From: Brevibacterium yomogidense
GTDB taxonomy: Bacteria; Actinomycetota; Actinomycetes; Actinomycetales; Brevibacteriaceae
Assembly (NCBI RefSeq): GCF_900163715.1
Contig: NZ_FWFF01000017.1
Coordinates: 62,001 to 126,000, forward strand
Direction of reading: 5' to 3'
Length of the DNA stretch: 64,000 bases
Shown here: positions 7,234-15,623 of the stretch, piece after piece
How the letters are laid out: each line of letters begins with the position of its first letter
How positions within the stretch are numbered: position 1 is the stretch's first letter
Made by a program: the position numbers and the translations under genes
Notes under the pieces: generated by a model
Databases searched by the model: none
What the model was told of the DNA's origin: nothing
Seen by the model: the letters and a program-made list of their open reading frames with translations, nothing else

Positions 7234-9246
7234 GTGAATGCCTCGACCGTCTCCGCCCGCCGTCTGGTGCGCGCACTGCTGGTCTCCGGTGTGCGCGACG
7301 TCGTCCTGTCCCCGGGCTCCCGCTCCGCGCCGCTGGTCTACGCGTTCGCGGACGCGGAGGCGGAGTGCGCGGAGTCTGCGGAGTGGACGGAGTCCTCGCC
7401 GCGCGAAGCCCGCCCGCTGCGCCTCCACGTCCGCATCGACGAGCGGGACGCGGCGTTCACAGCGCTGGGCATAGCGAAGGCCGGCAGACTCACAGGGGTG
7501 CACCGGCCCGTCGCGGTCGTGACGACGTCCGGGTCCGCCGTGGGCAACCTCCATCCCGCGGTCATGGAAGCCGCGCACGCGCACCTGCCGCTCGTGCTCG
7601 TGACCGCCGATCGTCCCGCTCGACTGCGCGGCACGGGCGCCAATCAGACGCTCGACGCCCAGCACGAGGCGCTGCCCGAGGTCGTCGCCGCATGGGACCT
7701 CCCCGTCCCCGCGGACGGGGAGGAGGCTGATGGGGCCGACTTCACCTGGGCGACCGCCGCCGAGGCCGCCGTCACCCGCGCCTGCACGTCGCCGGGCGGG
7801 CCGGTCCAGCTCAATGCGCAGTTCGACGCGCCCCTCGTCCCCGACCCGGATGCGGCGGGCGAGCCGGTGCTCGTGTCCCCGGCCGCGGAGCGCGGAGCTG
7901 CTGCATTCGACCAGGGCGAGGGAGCAGTTGCACTCGGCCAGGGCGGGGGCGCAGTTGCACTCGGCCAGGGCGGGGGCGCAGCCGCACCCGGCCAGAGTGG
8001 GGGCGCCGACGGTTCCGGTGCTCGTGCGGAGGTCGCCTCGGGAGACGCCGGCCCCGCAGGCGGTACCGCACCGTGGAGCACGATCCGCGACGTGCTCGCG
8101 GACCCGCAGTCACGACCGGTGATCGTCGCGGGAGACGACCTGGGCTTCGCCACCCGCACCCTCGCAGACCTCGCCGCGGAGTTCTGCGTCCCCGTCTTCG
8201 CGGAGCCGTCGTCGGCGCTCGCCTCGCATCCGTGCACCCTCCCGGCGCACGCGCAGCTGCTGGGCGGTTCGGCATCTGCAGACGTGCGCGCGCGCATCAC
8301 CCACGTCATCGTGACCGGCCGTCCGACCCTGTCGCGCCCCGTCGCACAGCTGATCGGACGCGACGATCTGGAGAGGATCACCGTCCCGTACGACGCCGAT
8401 GGGCTCGCGGACACGGTGTCCGAACTCGGCACGCGCGCTGCTGAGCACGCTCCCATGCGCGCTGCTGAGGACGCTGCTGCGCACGGTGCTGAGGACGGCG
8501 CTGCGGACGGTGCGGGGACCGGTTCGTGGTGGGCCGACTGGGCGGCGCTCGCCTCCGGGCCGGTGAACGACTCGAAGGATCCCACCGATGCGGCGGTGCT
8601 CGCACTGCTGGAACGGCCCGGCGTCCTCGTCGCGGCGAGCTCCAACACCATCCGGCACCTCGCGCGTCTCCAGCGGCCGCATCATCCTGCCCGCGTCGTG
8701 GCCTCGCGCGGACTGGCCGGGATCGACGGGCTGGTGGCGACGGCCTCGGGAGTGGCACTGGGACTCGAGGACCAGGGTGCCCCTGAGGACCAGCGCACCA
8801 CTGAGGACCACGGCGCGATCGAGGACCAGGGCGGCCACGAGGAACCCGTGCGGCTGCTCATCGGCGACCTCGCGGCCCTGCACGATCTGGGCGGGTTCGT
8901 CGTGCCGACCCACGAGCGCCGGCCGCGTCTGCAGACGGTCGTCCTCCACGACGACGGAGGTGCGATCTTCGCGGGCCTCGAGCACTCGCAGCCGCACGTG
9001 GCGTCCCGCTTCGACCGCTTCTTCGGCACGCCGCACGGCACGAGCCTCGCGGAGGCGGCCCGGGCCCTGGGCATGAGCGCGTACACCGCGGACCTGCGGA
9101 CGGGTCAGAGCGAGTCCGGCGAGGCAGGGGCGACGGTTCAGACTGAGCCCGGTCGCGGCACGGCGGCCCCGGCGGGGTTCCGCGAGTTCCTCGACAGCGG
9201 CGCTCCGGGGCTCTTCGAGATCCGGCTGCCGAGCGTTCGGGCCTGA
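7234..9246 (+). CDS. menD: SEPHCHC synthase MenD with three low-complexity insertions
   Basis: Thiamine-diphosphate enzyme that joins 2-oxoglutarate-derived succinic semialdehyde to isochorismate, the committed menaquinone step. The start GTG at 7234 gives VNASTVSARRLVRALLVSGV; the longer upstream frame is antisense of the esterase. Seen: SPGSRSAPL, HVRIDERDAAF with the catalytic Glu, TTSGSAVGNLHPAV, ADRPARLRGTGANQT, the ThDP/Mg loop LIGDLAALHDLGG, and VVLHDDGGAIFAGLE. At 670 aa it is about 100 residues longer than usual. The excess is three in-frame tandem-repeat tracts (about residues 227-257, 402-425 and 512-535), all between conserved blocks, so the enzyme is probably active. Confidence 0.93.
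   Translation: MNASTVSARRLVRALLVSGVRDVVLSPGSRSAPLVYAFADAEAECAESAEWTESSPREARPLRLHVRIDERDAAFTALGIAKAGRLTGVHRPVAVVTTSGSAVGNLHPAVMEAAHAHLPLVLVTADRPARLRGTGANQTLDAQHEALPEVVAAWDLPVPADGEEADGADFTWATAAEAAVTRACTSPGGPVQLNAQFDAPLVPDPDAAGEPVLVSPAAERGAAAFDQGEGAVALGQGGGAVALGQGGGAAAPGQSGGADGSGARAEVASGDAGPAGGTAPWSTIRDVLADPQSRPVIVAGDDLGFATRTLADLAAEFCVPVFAEPSSALASHPCTLPAHAQLLGGSASADVRARITHVIVTGRPTLSRPVAQLIGRDDLERITVPYDADGLADTVSELGTRAAEHAPMRAAEDAAAHGAEDGAADGAGTGSWWADWAALASGPVNDSKDPTDAAVLALLERPGVLVAASSNTIRHLARLQRPHHPARVVASRGLAGIDGLVATASGVALGLEDQGAPEDQRTTEDHGAIEDQGGHEEPVRLLIGDLAALHDLGGFVVPTHERRPRLQTVVLHDDGGAIFAGLEHSQPHVASRFDRFFGTPHGTSLAEAARALGMSAYTADLRTGQSESGEAGATVQTEPGRGTAAPAGFREFLDSGAPGLFEIRLPSVRA
7912..8004 (+). 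repeat. 27-bp tandem repeat (3.4 units) inside menD
   Basis: Units at 7912-7938, 7939-7965 and 7966-7992 plus a partial fourth. Units 1 and 2 differ by only a few bases. They encode a Gly/Ala/Gln-rich linker (GQGGGAVALGQ type). Confidence 0.9.
8437..8508 (+). repeat. 24-bp degenerate tandem repeat (3 units) inside menD
   Basis: Units at 8437, 8461 and 8485, each beginning (G)GTGCTGAG-like and encoding an A-A-E-D/H-A octapeptide. Confidence 0.75.
8767..8838 (+). repeat. 18-bp degenerate tandem repeat (4 units) inside menD
   Basis: Four units, each beginning GAGGACCA, at 8767, 8785, 8803 and 8821. They encode ED-x4 hexapeptides, placed just before the ThDP-binding block. Confidence 0.85.
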
Positions 9247-9271
9247 ACTGCGTGCGGGCGTCTCCGCCCGC

Positions 9272-9715
9272 TCAGCCCAACGGCGTCGGATCCTGGTCGA
9301 TGACCCGCTCCAGCAGGACCCGCAGCTGCGCGCGTTCGTCCGGAGAGAGCCCGCCCGTGAGGATGGGCTCCAGTGCCTCGACTCGCGGCAGGAGCTCGTG
9401 CAGCGTCTCCTGGCCCGACGGGGTGAGGGTGACGACCTTGCGGCGCGCATCGCCCGGATCGGCGGTGCGGACGACGTGTCCTCGTGCCTCCATCCGGCGG
9501 ACCAGGTCTGTGATGGTCGCGCGATCCAGACCCAGTTCGCCGCCCAGCCCCGCCTGACTCATGCCGGGCGCGCGCGCCAGCACGGAGAGGGTCGCGAACT
9601 GGACGCTCGTCACGCCGGTCGACACGTGCCGCGTCCACGCCGCCACATGCGCCTGCTGTGCGCGTCGCAGCAGGTGGCCCGTGAAGTGCTGCGGGGACGG
9701 GACGAGAGCCGTCAT
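9272..9715 (-). CDS. MarR-family transcriptional regulator
   Basis: A 147-aa winged-helix protein of MarR length. The helix-turn-helix region MSQAGLGGELGLDRATIT is followed by DLVRRMEARGHVVR and the wing DPGDARRKVVTLTPSG, all diagnostic. Its ATG overlaps the stop of the upstream monooxygenase gene (ATGA, 9712-9715), so the two are translationally coupled. MarR proteins next to aromatic hydroxylases usually repress them and release DNA on binding the phenolic substrate; the MobR/MobA pair for 3-hydroxybenzoate is the closest precedent. That role is inferred. The likely operator is the palindrome-like sequence in the monooxygenase promoter at 11755-11775. Confidence 0.88.
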   Translation of the reverse strand: MTALVPSPQHFTGHLLRRAQQAHVAAWTRHVSTGVTSVQFATLSVLARAPGMSQAGLGGELGLDRATITDLVRRMEARGHVVRTADPGDARRKVVTLTPSGQETLHELLPRVEALEPILTGGLSPDERAQLRVLLERVIDQDPTPLG

Positions 9716-11652
9716 CGTCCGGCAGGCACAGGTAGCGCCGAGGCGTCGAAGACGGAGTCGAAGAGCGCGGCGAGGTCGGCGGTCGCGTCGAGCGGCAGGA
9801 CGGACGCGACGTACTGGTCGGGACGCACGACCACGACCGCGCCCGACTGCGGGTCGATCCCGCGCTCCGCATAGATGTCCGTGCCGGAATGCGTGCAGGA
9901 GGAGAAGACCTTCTCCAAGTCGGTGAGGCCCAGTGCCCCGCTCGAGGGGCGGAGCACCTCCGGCAGTGCGGGCAGTGCGATCTCCGTGTGGGGTCGCTGG
10001 AGCACGGCTCTCACATCGATGCGCGCGTCCAGGTCCTCGCCGGGCAGGCGATGCCGGTTGACGGGGGAGCCGGGGTCCTCGCCGAGCCAGTCGACGAACG
10101 CGTCGAACCGCTGCTCGCCGGCGTCGGCGAACGCGTAGACGCGCCAGCGTCCGTCTGCGGTCGCCGCATGGCCGAGCTGCATCTCCTTGGCATCTGCGGC
10201 CCGGTGCACGGGCGCGGAATGGAACCGGAAGCCCACCGGGAAGCCCGCGGCGACGTGCTGGTGCTCCTCTCCGCCCGTGAGATGCGTGGACCGTGCGGGG
10301 TAGGAGGTCGCGACGCCGGCGGTGTACCGGCCGTGCTGGACGAAGTAGTCGCTGAGCTCCGCCGCCGTGACGCCCCCGCGCTCCGGATGATCCGGGTCCG
10401 CAGGAGCCGCCGCCATCATCGCGGACCACTCCTTGTCGAAGTCGATGAGCTCCTGGGCGACCGGGCGCCGCTCCGCGTCGTACGTGTGCAGGAGCGCGTG
10501 GTCGGACCGGCCCTCCAGCACCGCCGCGAGCTTCCACCCCAGGTTGAAGGCGTCCTGCATCGACACGTTCATGCCCTGGCCCGCCTTCGCGGAGTGCGTG
10601 TGGCACGCATCCCCGGCGATGAAGACGCGGGGCAGCGACGCGTCATCGTCGCCGGCACGCACGTCGCGGTCGGCCACGTCGTCGAAGCCGTCCGCGATCC
10701 GCTGCGCGACCTCGTAGACGGAGAACCACACCGTCTCCTTGACCTCGAGGGTGTAGGGCGCGAGGACCGTGCGGGCGACCTCGACGACCTCGTCGGCGCT
10801 CATGGAGCGCAGCGCCGGGCGGTTCTCGTCGGTCACCGTGCCGAGGTCCACGTAGAGGCGGGCCAGGTAGCCGCCCTCGCGGGGGATGAGGAGGATGCTG
10901 CCGGTCTCCGACTGGATGGCGCTCTTGAAGCGGATGTCGGGGAAGTCGGTGTCGAGGAGGATGTCCATGACGCCCCATGCGTGGTTCGCCCGATCACCCG
11001 CGAGCGTCCTGCCGATCGCTGCGCGCACGCCGGACCGTGCGCCGTCGCAGCCGACGACGAACCGTGCGCGCACCATCGATTCCGCGCCGGTCTCCATGTC
11101 CTCGAGGGTGACGCTGACCGGGTGGGTCGGATGATCCGTGTGCTCCAGGCCCGTGAAGGCCGTGCCGTAGTCCGGCTCGAGGCGTGCGGGTGCGTTGTGC
11201 GCGGCGGTGAGGAGGTGGTCGTGGATGCGCGCCTGATTCATGATGAGGTGGGGCATCTCGCTCAGCCCGTCCTCGACATCGCGGGTCCGGCTGGTGTGCA
11301 TGATGGTGCCGGGCCGTTCGGCATCCGGGCGCCAGAACGTCGTCTCGTTGACCCAGTAGGCCTCCTCGAGGAGGGAATGGGCGAACCCGAAGGCCTGGAA
11401 CATCTCGACGGAGCGGCATGCCACGCCGTCGGCCTGGCCCAGGGTGAGCGGTCCTTCCCGCCGTTCGACGACGCGCGTGCGGATGCCGGGGTGCCGCGCC
11501 AGCTGCGCCGCGAGGACCAGTCCGGCGGGGCCGGTGCCCACGATGAGGACGTCGACGTCCTCGGACGCTCCGGCGACCGTGTCGTCGGGGTCCTGCACCG
11601 CGGGGGCGACTGCGGGGTCACCGGAGTGGTAGCCATCGCGGTAGTACTGCAT
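9712..11652 (-). CDS. FAD-dependent aromatic hydroxylase (phenol 2-/3-hydroxybenzoate 4-monooxygenase family)
   Basis: A 646-aa class A flavoprotein monooxygenase. The N-terminal dinucleotide fold is VDVLIVGTGPAGLVLAAQL (about residues 33-51), the DG fingerprint is VVGCDGARSGVR, and the GD motif is VFIAGDACHTHSAKAGQGMN. The last about 180 residues form the thioredoxin-like C-terminal domain found in PheA/MobA-type enzymes, ending with the GAVVVVRPDQYVA strand. It should hydroxylate a phenol or hydroxybenzoate using NAD(P)H and O2 in the cytoplasm; the exact substrate cannot be read from sequence. ATG at 11652 follows an untranslated leader from a good promoter. It is coupled to marR by ATGA overlap. 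No ring-cleavage gene is nearby, so its pathway is incomplete here. Confidence 0.88.
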   Translation of the reverse strand: MQYYRDGYHSGDPAVAPAVQDPDDTVAGASEDVDVLIVGTGPAGLVLAAQLARHPGIRTRVVERREGPLTLGQADGVACRSVEMFQAFGFAHSLLEEAYWVNETTFWRPDAERPGTIMHTSRTRDVEDGLSEMPHLIMNQARIHDHLLTAAHNAPARLEPDYGTAFTGLEHTDHPTHPVSVTLEDMETGAESMVRARFVVGCDGARSGVRAAIGRTLAGDRANHAWGVMDILLDTDFPDIRFKSAIQSETGSILLIPREGGYLARLYVDLGTVTDENRPALRSMSADEVVEVARTVLAPYTLEVKETVWFSVYEVAQRIADGFDDVADRDVRAGDDDASLPRVFIAGDACHTHSAKAGQGMNVSMQDAFNLGWKLAAVLEGRSDHALLHTYDAERRPVAQELIDFDKEWSAMMAAAPADPDHPERGGVTAAELSDYFVQHGRYTAGVATSYPARSTHLTGGEEHQHVAAGFPVGFRFHSAPVHRAADAKEMQLGHAATADGRWRVYAFADAGEQRFDAFVDWLGEDPGSPVNRHRLPGEDLDARIDVRAVLQRPHTEIALPALPEVLRPSSGALGLTDLEKVFSSCTHSGTDIYAERGIDPQSGAVVVVRPDQYVASVLPLDATADLAALFDSVFDASALPVPAGR

Positions 11653-11748
11653 CGGAGCTTCTTCGGTCCTGCGTTCTCCCGCCGGTGTGCTCCGGGGCGG
11701 ATCACGATCCGCGGTGCGGATCACGACGGGGTGGTGGTGGTCTCGGCG

Positions 11749-11778
11749 AGCATAACGTTCGTACCCCAACGGTTTCAA
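11749..11778 (-). promoter_or_regulatory. promoter and possible MarR operator of the hydroxylase-marR operon
   Basis: Minus strand: -35 TTGAAA (11778-11773), 18-nt spacer, -10 TATGCT (11754-11749). The spacer contains AACCGTT and AACGTT half-site-like sequences (11755-11775), a plausible MarR site overlapping the polymerase site. Confidence 0.5.
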
Positions 11779-11781
11779 GGT

Positions 11782-11905
11782 GGCCGACCTCGGACGGGGG
11801 ACGGCGACCTCGGGCTCGGGGCAGTGCCCTCGAGTCAGGACAGCGACCTCGGGCCCGGGACGGACAGCGCGGCCCCCGGACAGCTGCCTCGGGCACAGGA
11901 CTGCG
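11782..11905. repeat. degenerate GC-rich repeats between menF and the hydroxylase gene
   Basis: The spacer is built of imperfect units around GCGACCTCGGGC and CGGGGACGG. No open frame with coding character was seen here. Boundaries are approximate. Confidence 0.5.
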
Positions 11906-11912
11906 GGGGAGC

Positions 11913-13295
11913 TCAGTGCGAGGTGTCCGGGCTCCAGTCGACGCCCAGCGCGCTCCGCATGGGTGCGAACTTCGCGTCCGTCTCGCGGCGCTCGGATTCG
12001 GGCTCGGAATCCGGCATGATGCCGGCGCCGGCGAACAGACGGATCCGATTGCGCTCCTCGAGCTGACCGCACCGCAGAGCGATGCCGAACTGCCCGTTCC
12101 CGTAGCCGTCGACCCAGCCGACGGGTCCGGCGTAGCGGCCCCGGTCCATCTCCTCGAACTGGCTGATGAGGTCCATCGCGCGTGCACGGGGGGTGCCGCC
12201 CACCGCGGCTGTGGGGTGCACGGCGTGGGCGACCTCGAACGGGCTGATCCGTGATCCGTCCGCGCGGGTCGACAGCCGGCCGTGCGCGTCGGAGGCCAGG
12301 TGGATCACGTTCGCGAGCTGCAGGAGATGCGGCTCCGGATCCACATGGAGCTCCTCCGTCACCGGCCCAAGCGTGCTCGCGAGAGAATCGATCGCGTACG
12401 AGTGCTCGACGGAGTCCTTGCGGCCTCCCAGGTGCGCACGCGCACGGGCGACCTCCTTCTCCGGATCGTCCTGGACCCGGTACGTCCCGGCGAGCACCCG
12501 CGAGTGGACCGCGCCGTCCTCGACTCCGATGAGCAGCTCCGGGGTCGCGCCCACCAGCCCCGCGACGAGGAACGTCCAGGTGCTCGGGAACTCGGCGTTG
12601 AGCCGACCCAGGACCGTCCGGACGTCGATGTCGTCCTCGGCGGTGATGACTTCGTCCCGGGCGAGGACGATCTTGCGCTCGCCGGCCTCCGGGCTGCGCA
12701 GGCGCGATGCCGCCAGCGCGACGATCTCCTCGAAGCGTTCGGGGCTCACATGCCCCGGCGCCCGCGAGACGATCCGCTGGTCGCGCAGTGGAGTGGGCGT
12801 GAGCTGGAGTCCGGCGATGAGCTCATCGGACTGCGCGGCCGGCTGCGTGGGGTCCTCGTCGCCGCCCACGTGCGTGAGCCAGACGCGTCCGTCGCGTCTG
12901 CCGAGGATGTACTCCGGCACGTCGATCACGGAGTCCACGCCGGAATCCGCGGCGAACGCGATCGCGGAGAAGCCCACGAGGCCGGATCCCATGAGGGCCA
13001 CGCGATCGTCGACCTCCGCGGCTGCGACCAGCTCATCCCACTGCCGTGCGAGGTCGTGGAACCGGTCCTCCCCGCGGGCGCGCAGACGCAGCCGTCGTCC
13101 GATCCCCACGAGCCCGGATCGTCCGCGCACCCAGCACGCGAACCCGGAGGTCGGCAGCTGCGTCAGGAAGTCCAGGGAGCTGGTGGGGATGTTCCCGGCG
13201 AACGGCGGGGGCGCATCGGGCGTGAGGCCGTCGACGAACCATGACCGGACGGTCAGCCGGGGCGTGGAAGCGGACGGAGCGGAGGTATGGGGCAC
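11913..13295 (-). CDS. menF: isochorismate synthase MenF
   Basis: Chorismate-utilising enzyme that isomerises chorismate to isochorismate, the first committed substrate for MenD. It is 460 aa. Seen: KIVLARDEVI, the TWTFLVAGLVGATPELLIG strand, LAGTYR, the Mg-binding/active-site block VEHSYAIDSL, HPTAAVGGTPR, RGRYAGPVGWVD with the catalytic Glu region just before, and GAGIMPDSEPESE at the end. GTG at 13295 is preferred over an upstream ATG because a TATCGT hexamer lies 6 nt before it (leaderless) and the upstream extension translates a tandem repeat. It is divergent from menG. Confidence 0.92.
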   Translation of the reverse strand: MPHTSAPSASTPRLTVRSWFVDGLTPDAPPPFAGNIPTSSLDFLTQLPTSGFACWVRGRSGLVGIGRRLRLRARGEDRFHDLARQWDELVAAAEVDDRVALMGSGLVGFSAIAFAADSGVDSVIDVPEYILGRRDGRVWLTHVGGDEDPTQPAAQSDELIAGLQLTPTPLRDQRIVSRAPGHVSPERFEEIVALAASRLRSPEAGERKIVLARDEVITAEDDIDVRTVLGRLNAEFPSTWTFLVAGLVGATPELLIGVEDGAVHSRVLAGTYRVQDDPEKEVARARAHLGGRKDSVEHSYAIDSLASTLGPVTEELHVDPEPHLLQLANVIHLASDAHGRLSTRADGSRISPFEVAHAVHPTAAVGGTPRARAMDLISQFEEMDRGRYAGPVGWVDGYGNGQFGIALRCGQLEERNRIRLFAGAGIMPDSEPESERRETDAKFAPMRSALGVDWSPDTSH

Positions 13296-13301
13296 GGTCC
13301 C

Positions 13302-13307
13302 ACGATA
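13302..13307 (-). promoter_or_regulatory. -10 hexamer TATCGT, leaderless menF promoter
   Basis: TATCGT on the minus strand, 6 nt before the GTG start of menF. Confidence 0.45.
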
Positions 13308-13325
13308 CTGAAGCCGCGGGAGATC

Positions 13326-13373
13326 GGAGCTGGGAGGGACCGGAGCTGGGAGGGACCGGAGCTGCGAGGGACC
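13326..13373. repeat. 16-bp tandem repeat between menF and menG
   Basis: Three contiguous units of GGAGCTGSGAGGGACC (13326, 13342, 13358), the first two identical, followed by a decayed fourth. Confidence 0.9.
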
Positions 13374-13463
13374 GGAGTCGCGAGGCTGAAGCCGCACGAG
13401 GCTGAAGCAGCGCTCCACAGGGACAGGGCGCTCGACGGATTCGCACCCGGCTCACGGGTGGGG

Positions 13464-13469
13464 GAGACT
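13464..13469 (+). promoter_or_regulatory. -10-like hexamer GAGACT, leaderless menG promoter
   Basis: GAGACT lies 7 nt before the ATG at 13477. It is a weaker match than TANNNT but at the recurring spacing. Confidence 0.35.
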
Positions 13470-13476
13470 GGTGTGC

Positions 13477-14178
13477 ATGAATCGCGCCCAGCTCGACAAG
13501 GATCCCGGCGACGTCGCGTCGATGTTCGACGACGTTGCAGATCGGTACGACCTCATGAACGACGTGCTCTCGCTGGGGCAGACCCGCCGCTGGCGCCGCA
13601 TCGTCGCCGAGGCCGTCGATGCGCAGCCCGGTGAGAAGGTGCTCGACCTGGCCGCCGGGACCGGGACGAGCTCCGTCCCCTTCGCCCAGGCGGGCGCGGA
13701 CGTCATCGCCGGCGACATCTCCGAGGGGATGCTCGACGTGGGGCGCGCACGGAACCCCGGGATCCGCTTCATGTACGCGGATGCGCTGGACCTGCCCTTC
13801 GCCGACGGGGAGTTCGACGTCGTCACCATCAGCTTCGGGTTCCGGAACGTGAACGATCCCACGCGTGCGCTCGCCCAGATGCAGCGCGTGCTGAAGCCCG
13901 GCGGCCGCCTCGTCATCTGTGAGTTCTCGCGGCCGGTGTTCGGTCCCTTCGACACCGTCTACCGCGAATACCTCATGCGTGCGTTCCCGCCGGTCGCGCG
14001 GCTCATCAGCTCGAACCCCGCATCGTACGAATACCTCGCGGAATCGATCCGGGCGTGGCCGGGCCAGGACGGTCTCGCCCGCGTCATCGCGGATGCCGGG
14101 TTCGACCGCGTCCAGTACCGCAACCTCTCCGGGGGGATCGTCGCCATCCATCGCGCCATCCGCCCGGCGGACGCGTGA
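13477..14178 (+). CDS. menG: demethylmenaquinone methyltransferase MenG/UbiE
   Basis: SAM-dependent methyltransferase that performs the last ring modification of menaquinone. It is 233 aa, the UbiE/MenG length. Seen: [20 protein letters not shown] (the UbiE family signature), SAM motif [37 protein letters not shown], and the second family signature [21 protein letters not shown] two codons upstream is possible, but ATG at 13477 fits the -10 spacing. Its stop overlaps the GTG of the next gene (GTGA), coupling it to the menJ-like reductase. Confidence 0.95.
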   Translation: MNRAQLDKDPGDVASMFDDVADRYDLMNDVLSLGQTRRWRRIVAEAVDAQPGEKVLDLAAGTGTSSVPFAQAGADVIAGDISEGMLDVGRARNPGIRFMYADALDLPFADGEFDVVTISFGFRNVNDPTRALAQMQRVLKPGGRLVICEFSRPVFGPFDTVYREYLMRAFPPVARLISSNPASYEYLAESIRAWPGQDGLARVIADAGFDRVQYRNLSGGIVAIHRAIRPADA

Positions 14179-15602
14179 GCGCAGCGCAGGACCCCCGCAC
14201 GACGATGCAGGACACTCGGCCCGTCGACTCCCAGCCTCAGGACTCCCAGCCTCAGGACCCCCAGCCGCAGGACTCCCAGCCGCAGGACCCCGATCCCCTC
14301 GACTCCCATCCCCTCGATGCCCGGGTGATCGACGCGGACGTCGTCGTCGTGGGCGCCGGTCCCGCAGGTGCGGCGACCGCCGCGCACCTCGCCCGCGCGG
14401 GCCTCGACGTCGCGGTGCTCGAGAAGTCGTCGTTCCCGCGCGACAAGATCTGCGGTGACGCGCTCACCCCGCGGGCCGTCCGTGAACTGGGGCACCTGGG
14501 CGTGGACACGCGCCCGGAGGACGGATGGCATCGCAACCGCGGTCTGCGGCTGATCGGCGGCGGGCACCGCATGGAGATCGACTGGCCCGGCGGCGGGGGC
14601 TTCCCCGACTACGGCCTCACGAAGACGCGCATGGGCCTCGACGAGACCCTGGCGCGCCACGCGCAGCGTCAGGGCGCACGGCTCTACGAGCAGGTGGCGG
14701 CGACGGAGCCGGTCATCGGGTCCGACGGCTGGCTCACCGGGGTCCGCGCGACCGGCACGGATCAGCGCGGTCGGAAGGTCGGTCCGGAGGCGTACTTCCG
14801 CGCACCGCTCGTCGTCGCCTGCGACGGCGTCTCCTCACGCGTCTCCGTCGCCCACGGCGTCGAGAAGCGCGATGACCGCCCGATGGGGGTGGCCGTCCGC
14901 ACGTACCACTCCTCGCCGCGCCACGATGACGGCTACCTCGAGAGCTGGTTGGAGCTGCGCGAATCCGGCGGCGACCCCATGCCCGGGTACGGGTGGCTGT
15001 TCCCGCTGGGCGACGGCACCGTGAACGTGGGACTCGGGATCCTCGACACCTCCCCGCACTTCGGCACCGTCAACTACCGCACCGTGCTCGATGAGTGGCT
15101 CGCGGCGATGGGCCACGAATGGTCGATCGACGAATCCACGCAGCTGGAGCGGGTCCGCTCCGCAGCGCTGCCCATGGCGTTCAACCGCACGCCGCACTTC
15201 CGCGACGGCCTCATGCTCGTGGGGGACTCCGCCGGCATGGTGAGCCCCTTCAACGGGGAGGGGATCGACTACGCGCTGGAGAGCGCGCGGATCGCCGCGG
15301 ACGTGATCGTCACCCACCACCGGATGCCTCAGCACCGCAGGCGCGTCGCGATGCAGGAGTACCCTGAGATCGTCCGCGATCGGTTCGGCGGGTACTTCAC
15401 CCTGGGACGGGTCTTCGCGGACCTCATCGGCCGGCCCGGGCTCATGAGCCTCGGGATCAAGTACGGTATGGGAGTCGACGCGCTCATGGCCTTCGCGGTG
15501 AGGCTGATGGGCAACATCCACAGCGAGGGGAGTGACGCGGACTCCATGGATCGTGTCATCACCGCACTCACCCGCTCCGTCCCCGCGACGACGAACAGCT
15601 GA
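14175..15602 (+). CDS. menJ: geranylgeranyl-reductase-family flavoprotein, probable menaquinone reductase MenJ
   Basis: A 475-aa FAD-dependent reductase. A repetitive Asp/Pro/Gln N-terminal tail (about residues 18-47) precedes the Rossmann motif [17 protein letters not shown]. Then come [20 protein letters not shown] (the geranylgeranyl reductase PxxKxCG-type signature), [28 protein letters not shown], and [20 protein letters not shown]. The order menG-reductase-polyprenyl synthase matches the mycobacterial menG-menJ-grcC neighbourhood, where MenJ saturates one isoprene unit of menaquinone; that function is inferred from family plus context. GTG at 14175 overlaps the menG stop. The N-terminal repeat is unlikely to belong to the fold. 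Confidence 0.85.
   Translation: MSAAQDPRTTMQDTRPVDSQPQDSQPQDPQPQDSQPQDPDPLDSHPLDARVIDADVVVVGAGPAGAATAAHLARAGLDVAVLEKSSFPRDKICGDALTPRAVRELGHLGVDTRPEDGWHRNRGLRLIGGGHRMEIDWPGGGGFPDYGLTKTRMGLDETLARHAQRQGARLYEQVAATEPVIGSDGWLTGVRATGTDQRGRKVGPEAYFRAPLVVACDGVSSRVSVAHGVEKRDDRPMGVAVRTYHSSPRHDDGYLESWLELRESGGDPMPGYGWLFPLGDGTVNVGLGILDTSPHFGTVNYRTVLDEWLAAMGHEWSIDESTQLERVRSAALPMAFNRTPHFRDGLMLVGDSAGMVSPFNGEGIDYALESARIAADVIVTHHRMPQHRRRVAMQEYPEIVRDRFGGYFTLGRVFADLIGRPGLMSLGIKYGMGVDALMAFAVRLMGNIHSEGSDADSMDRVITALTRSVPATTNS
14226..14315 (+). repeat. six 15-bp tandem repeats in the N-terminal tail of menJ
   Basis: Six contiguous 15-bp units; the first two are identical (GACTCCCAGCCTCAG) and the rest diverge gradually. 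They encode [20 protein letters not shown] pentapeptides. Confidence 0.95.
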
Positions 15603-15623
15603 GGGGAAGGACGACCGAGCCCG

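Noticed and set aside
5485-7665. A 726-codon esterase frame starting at 7665
   Set aside because: The extra N-terminus is antisense to menD; the start at 7044 has a proper Shine-Dalgarno and matches where homology begins.
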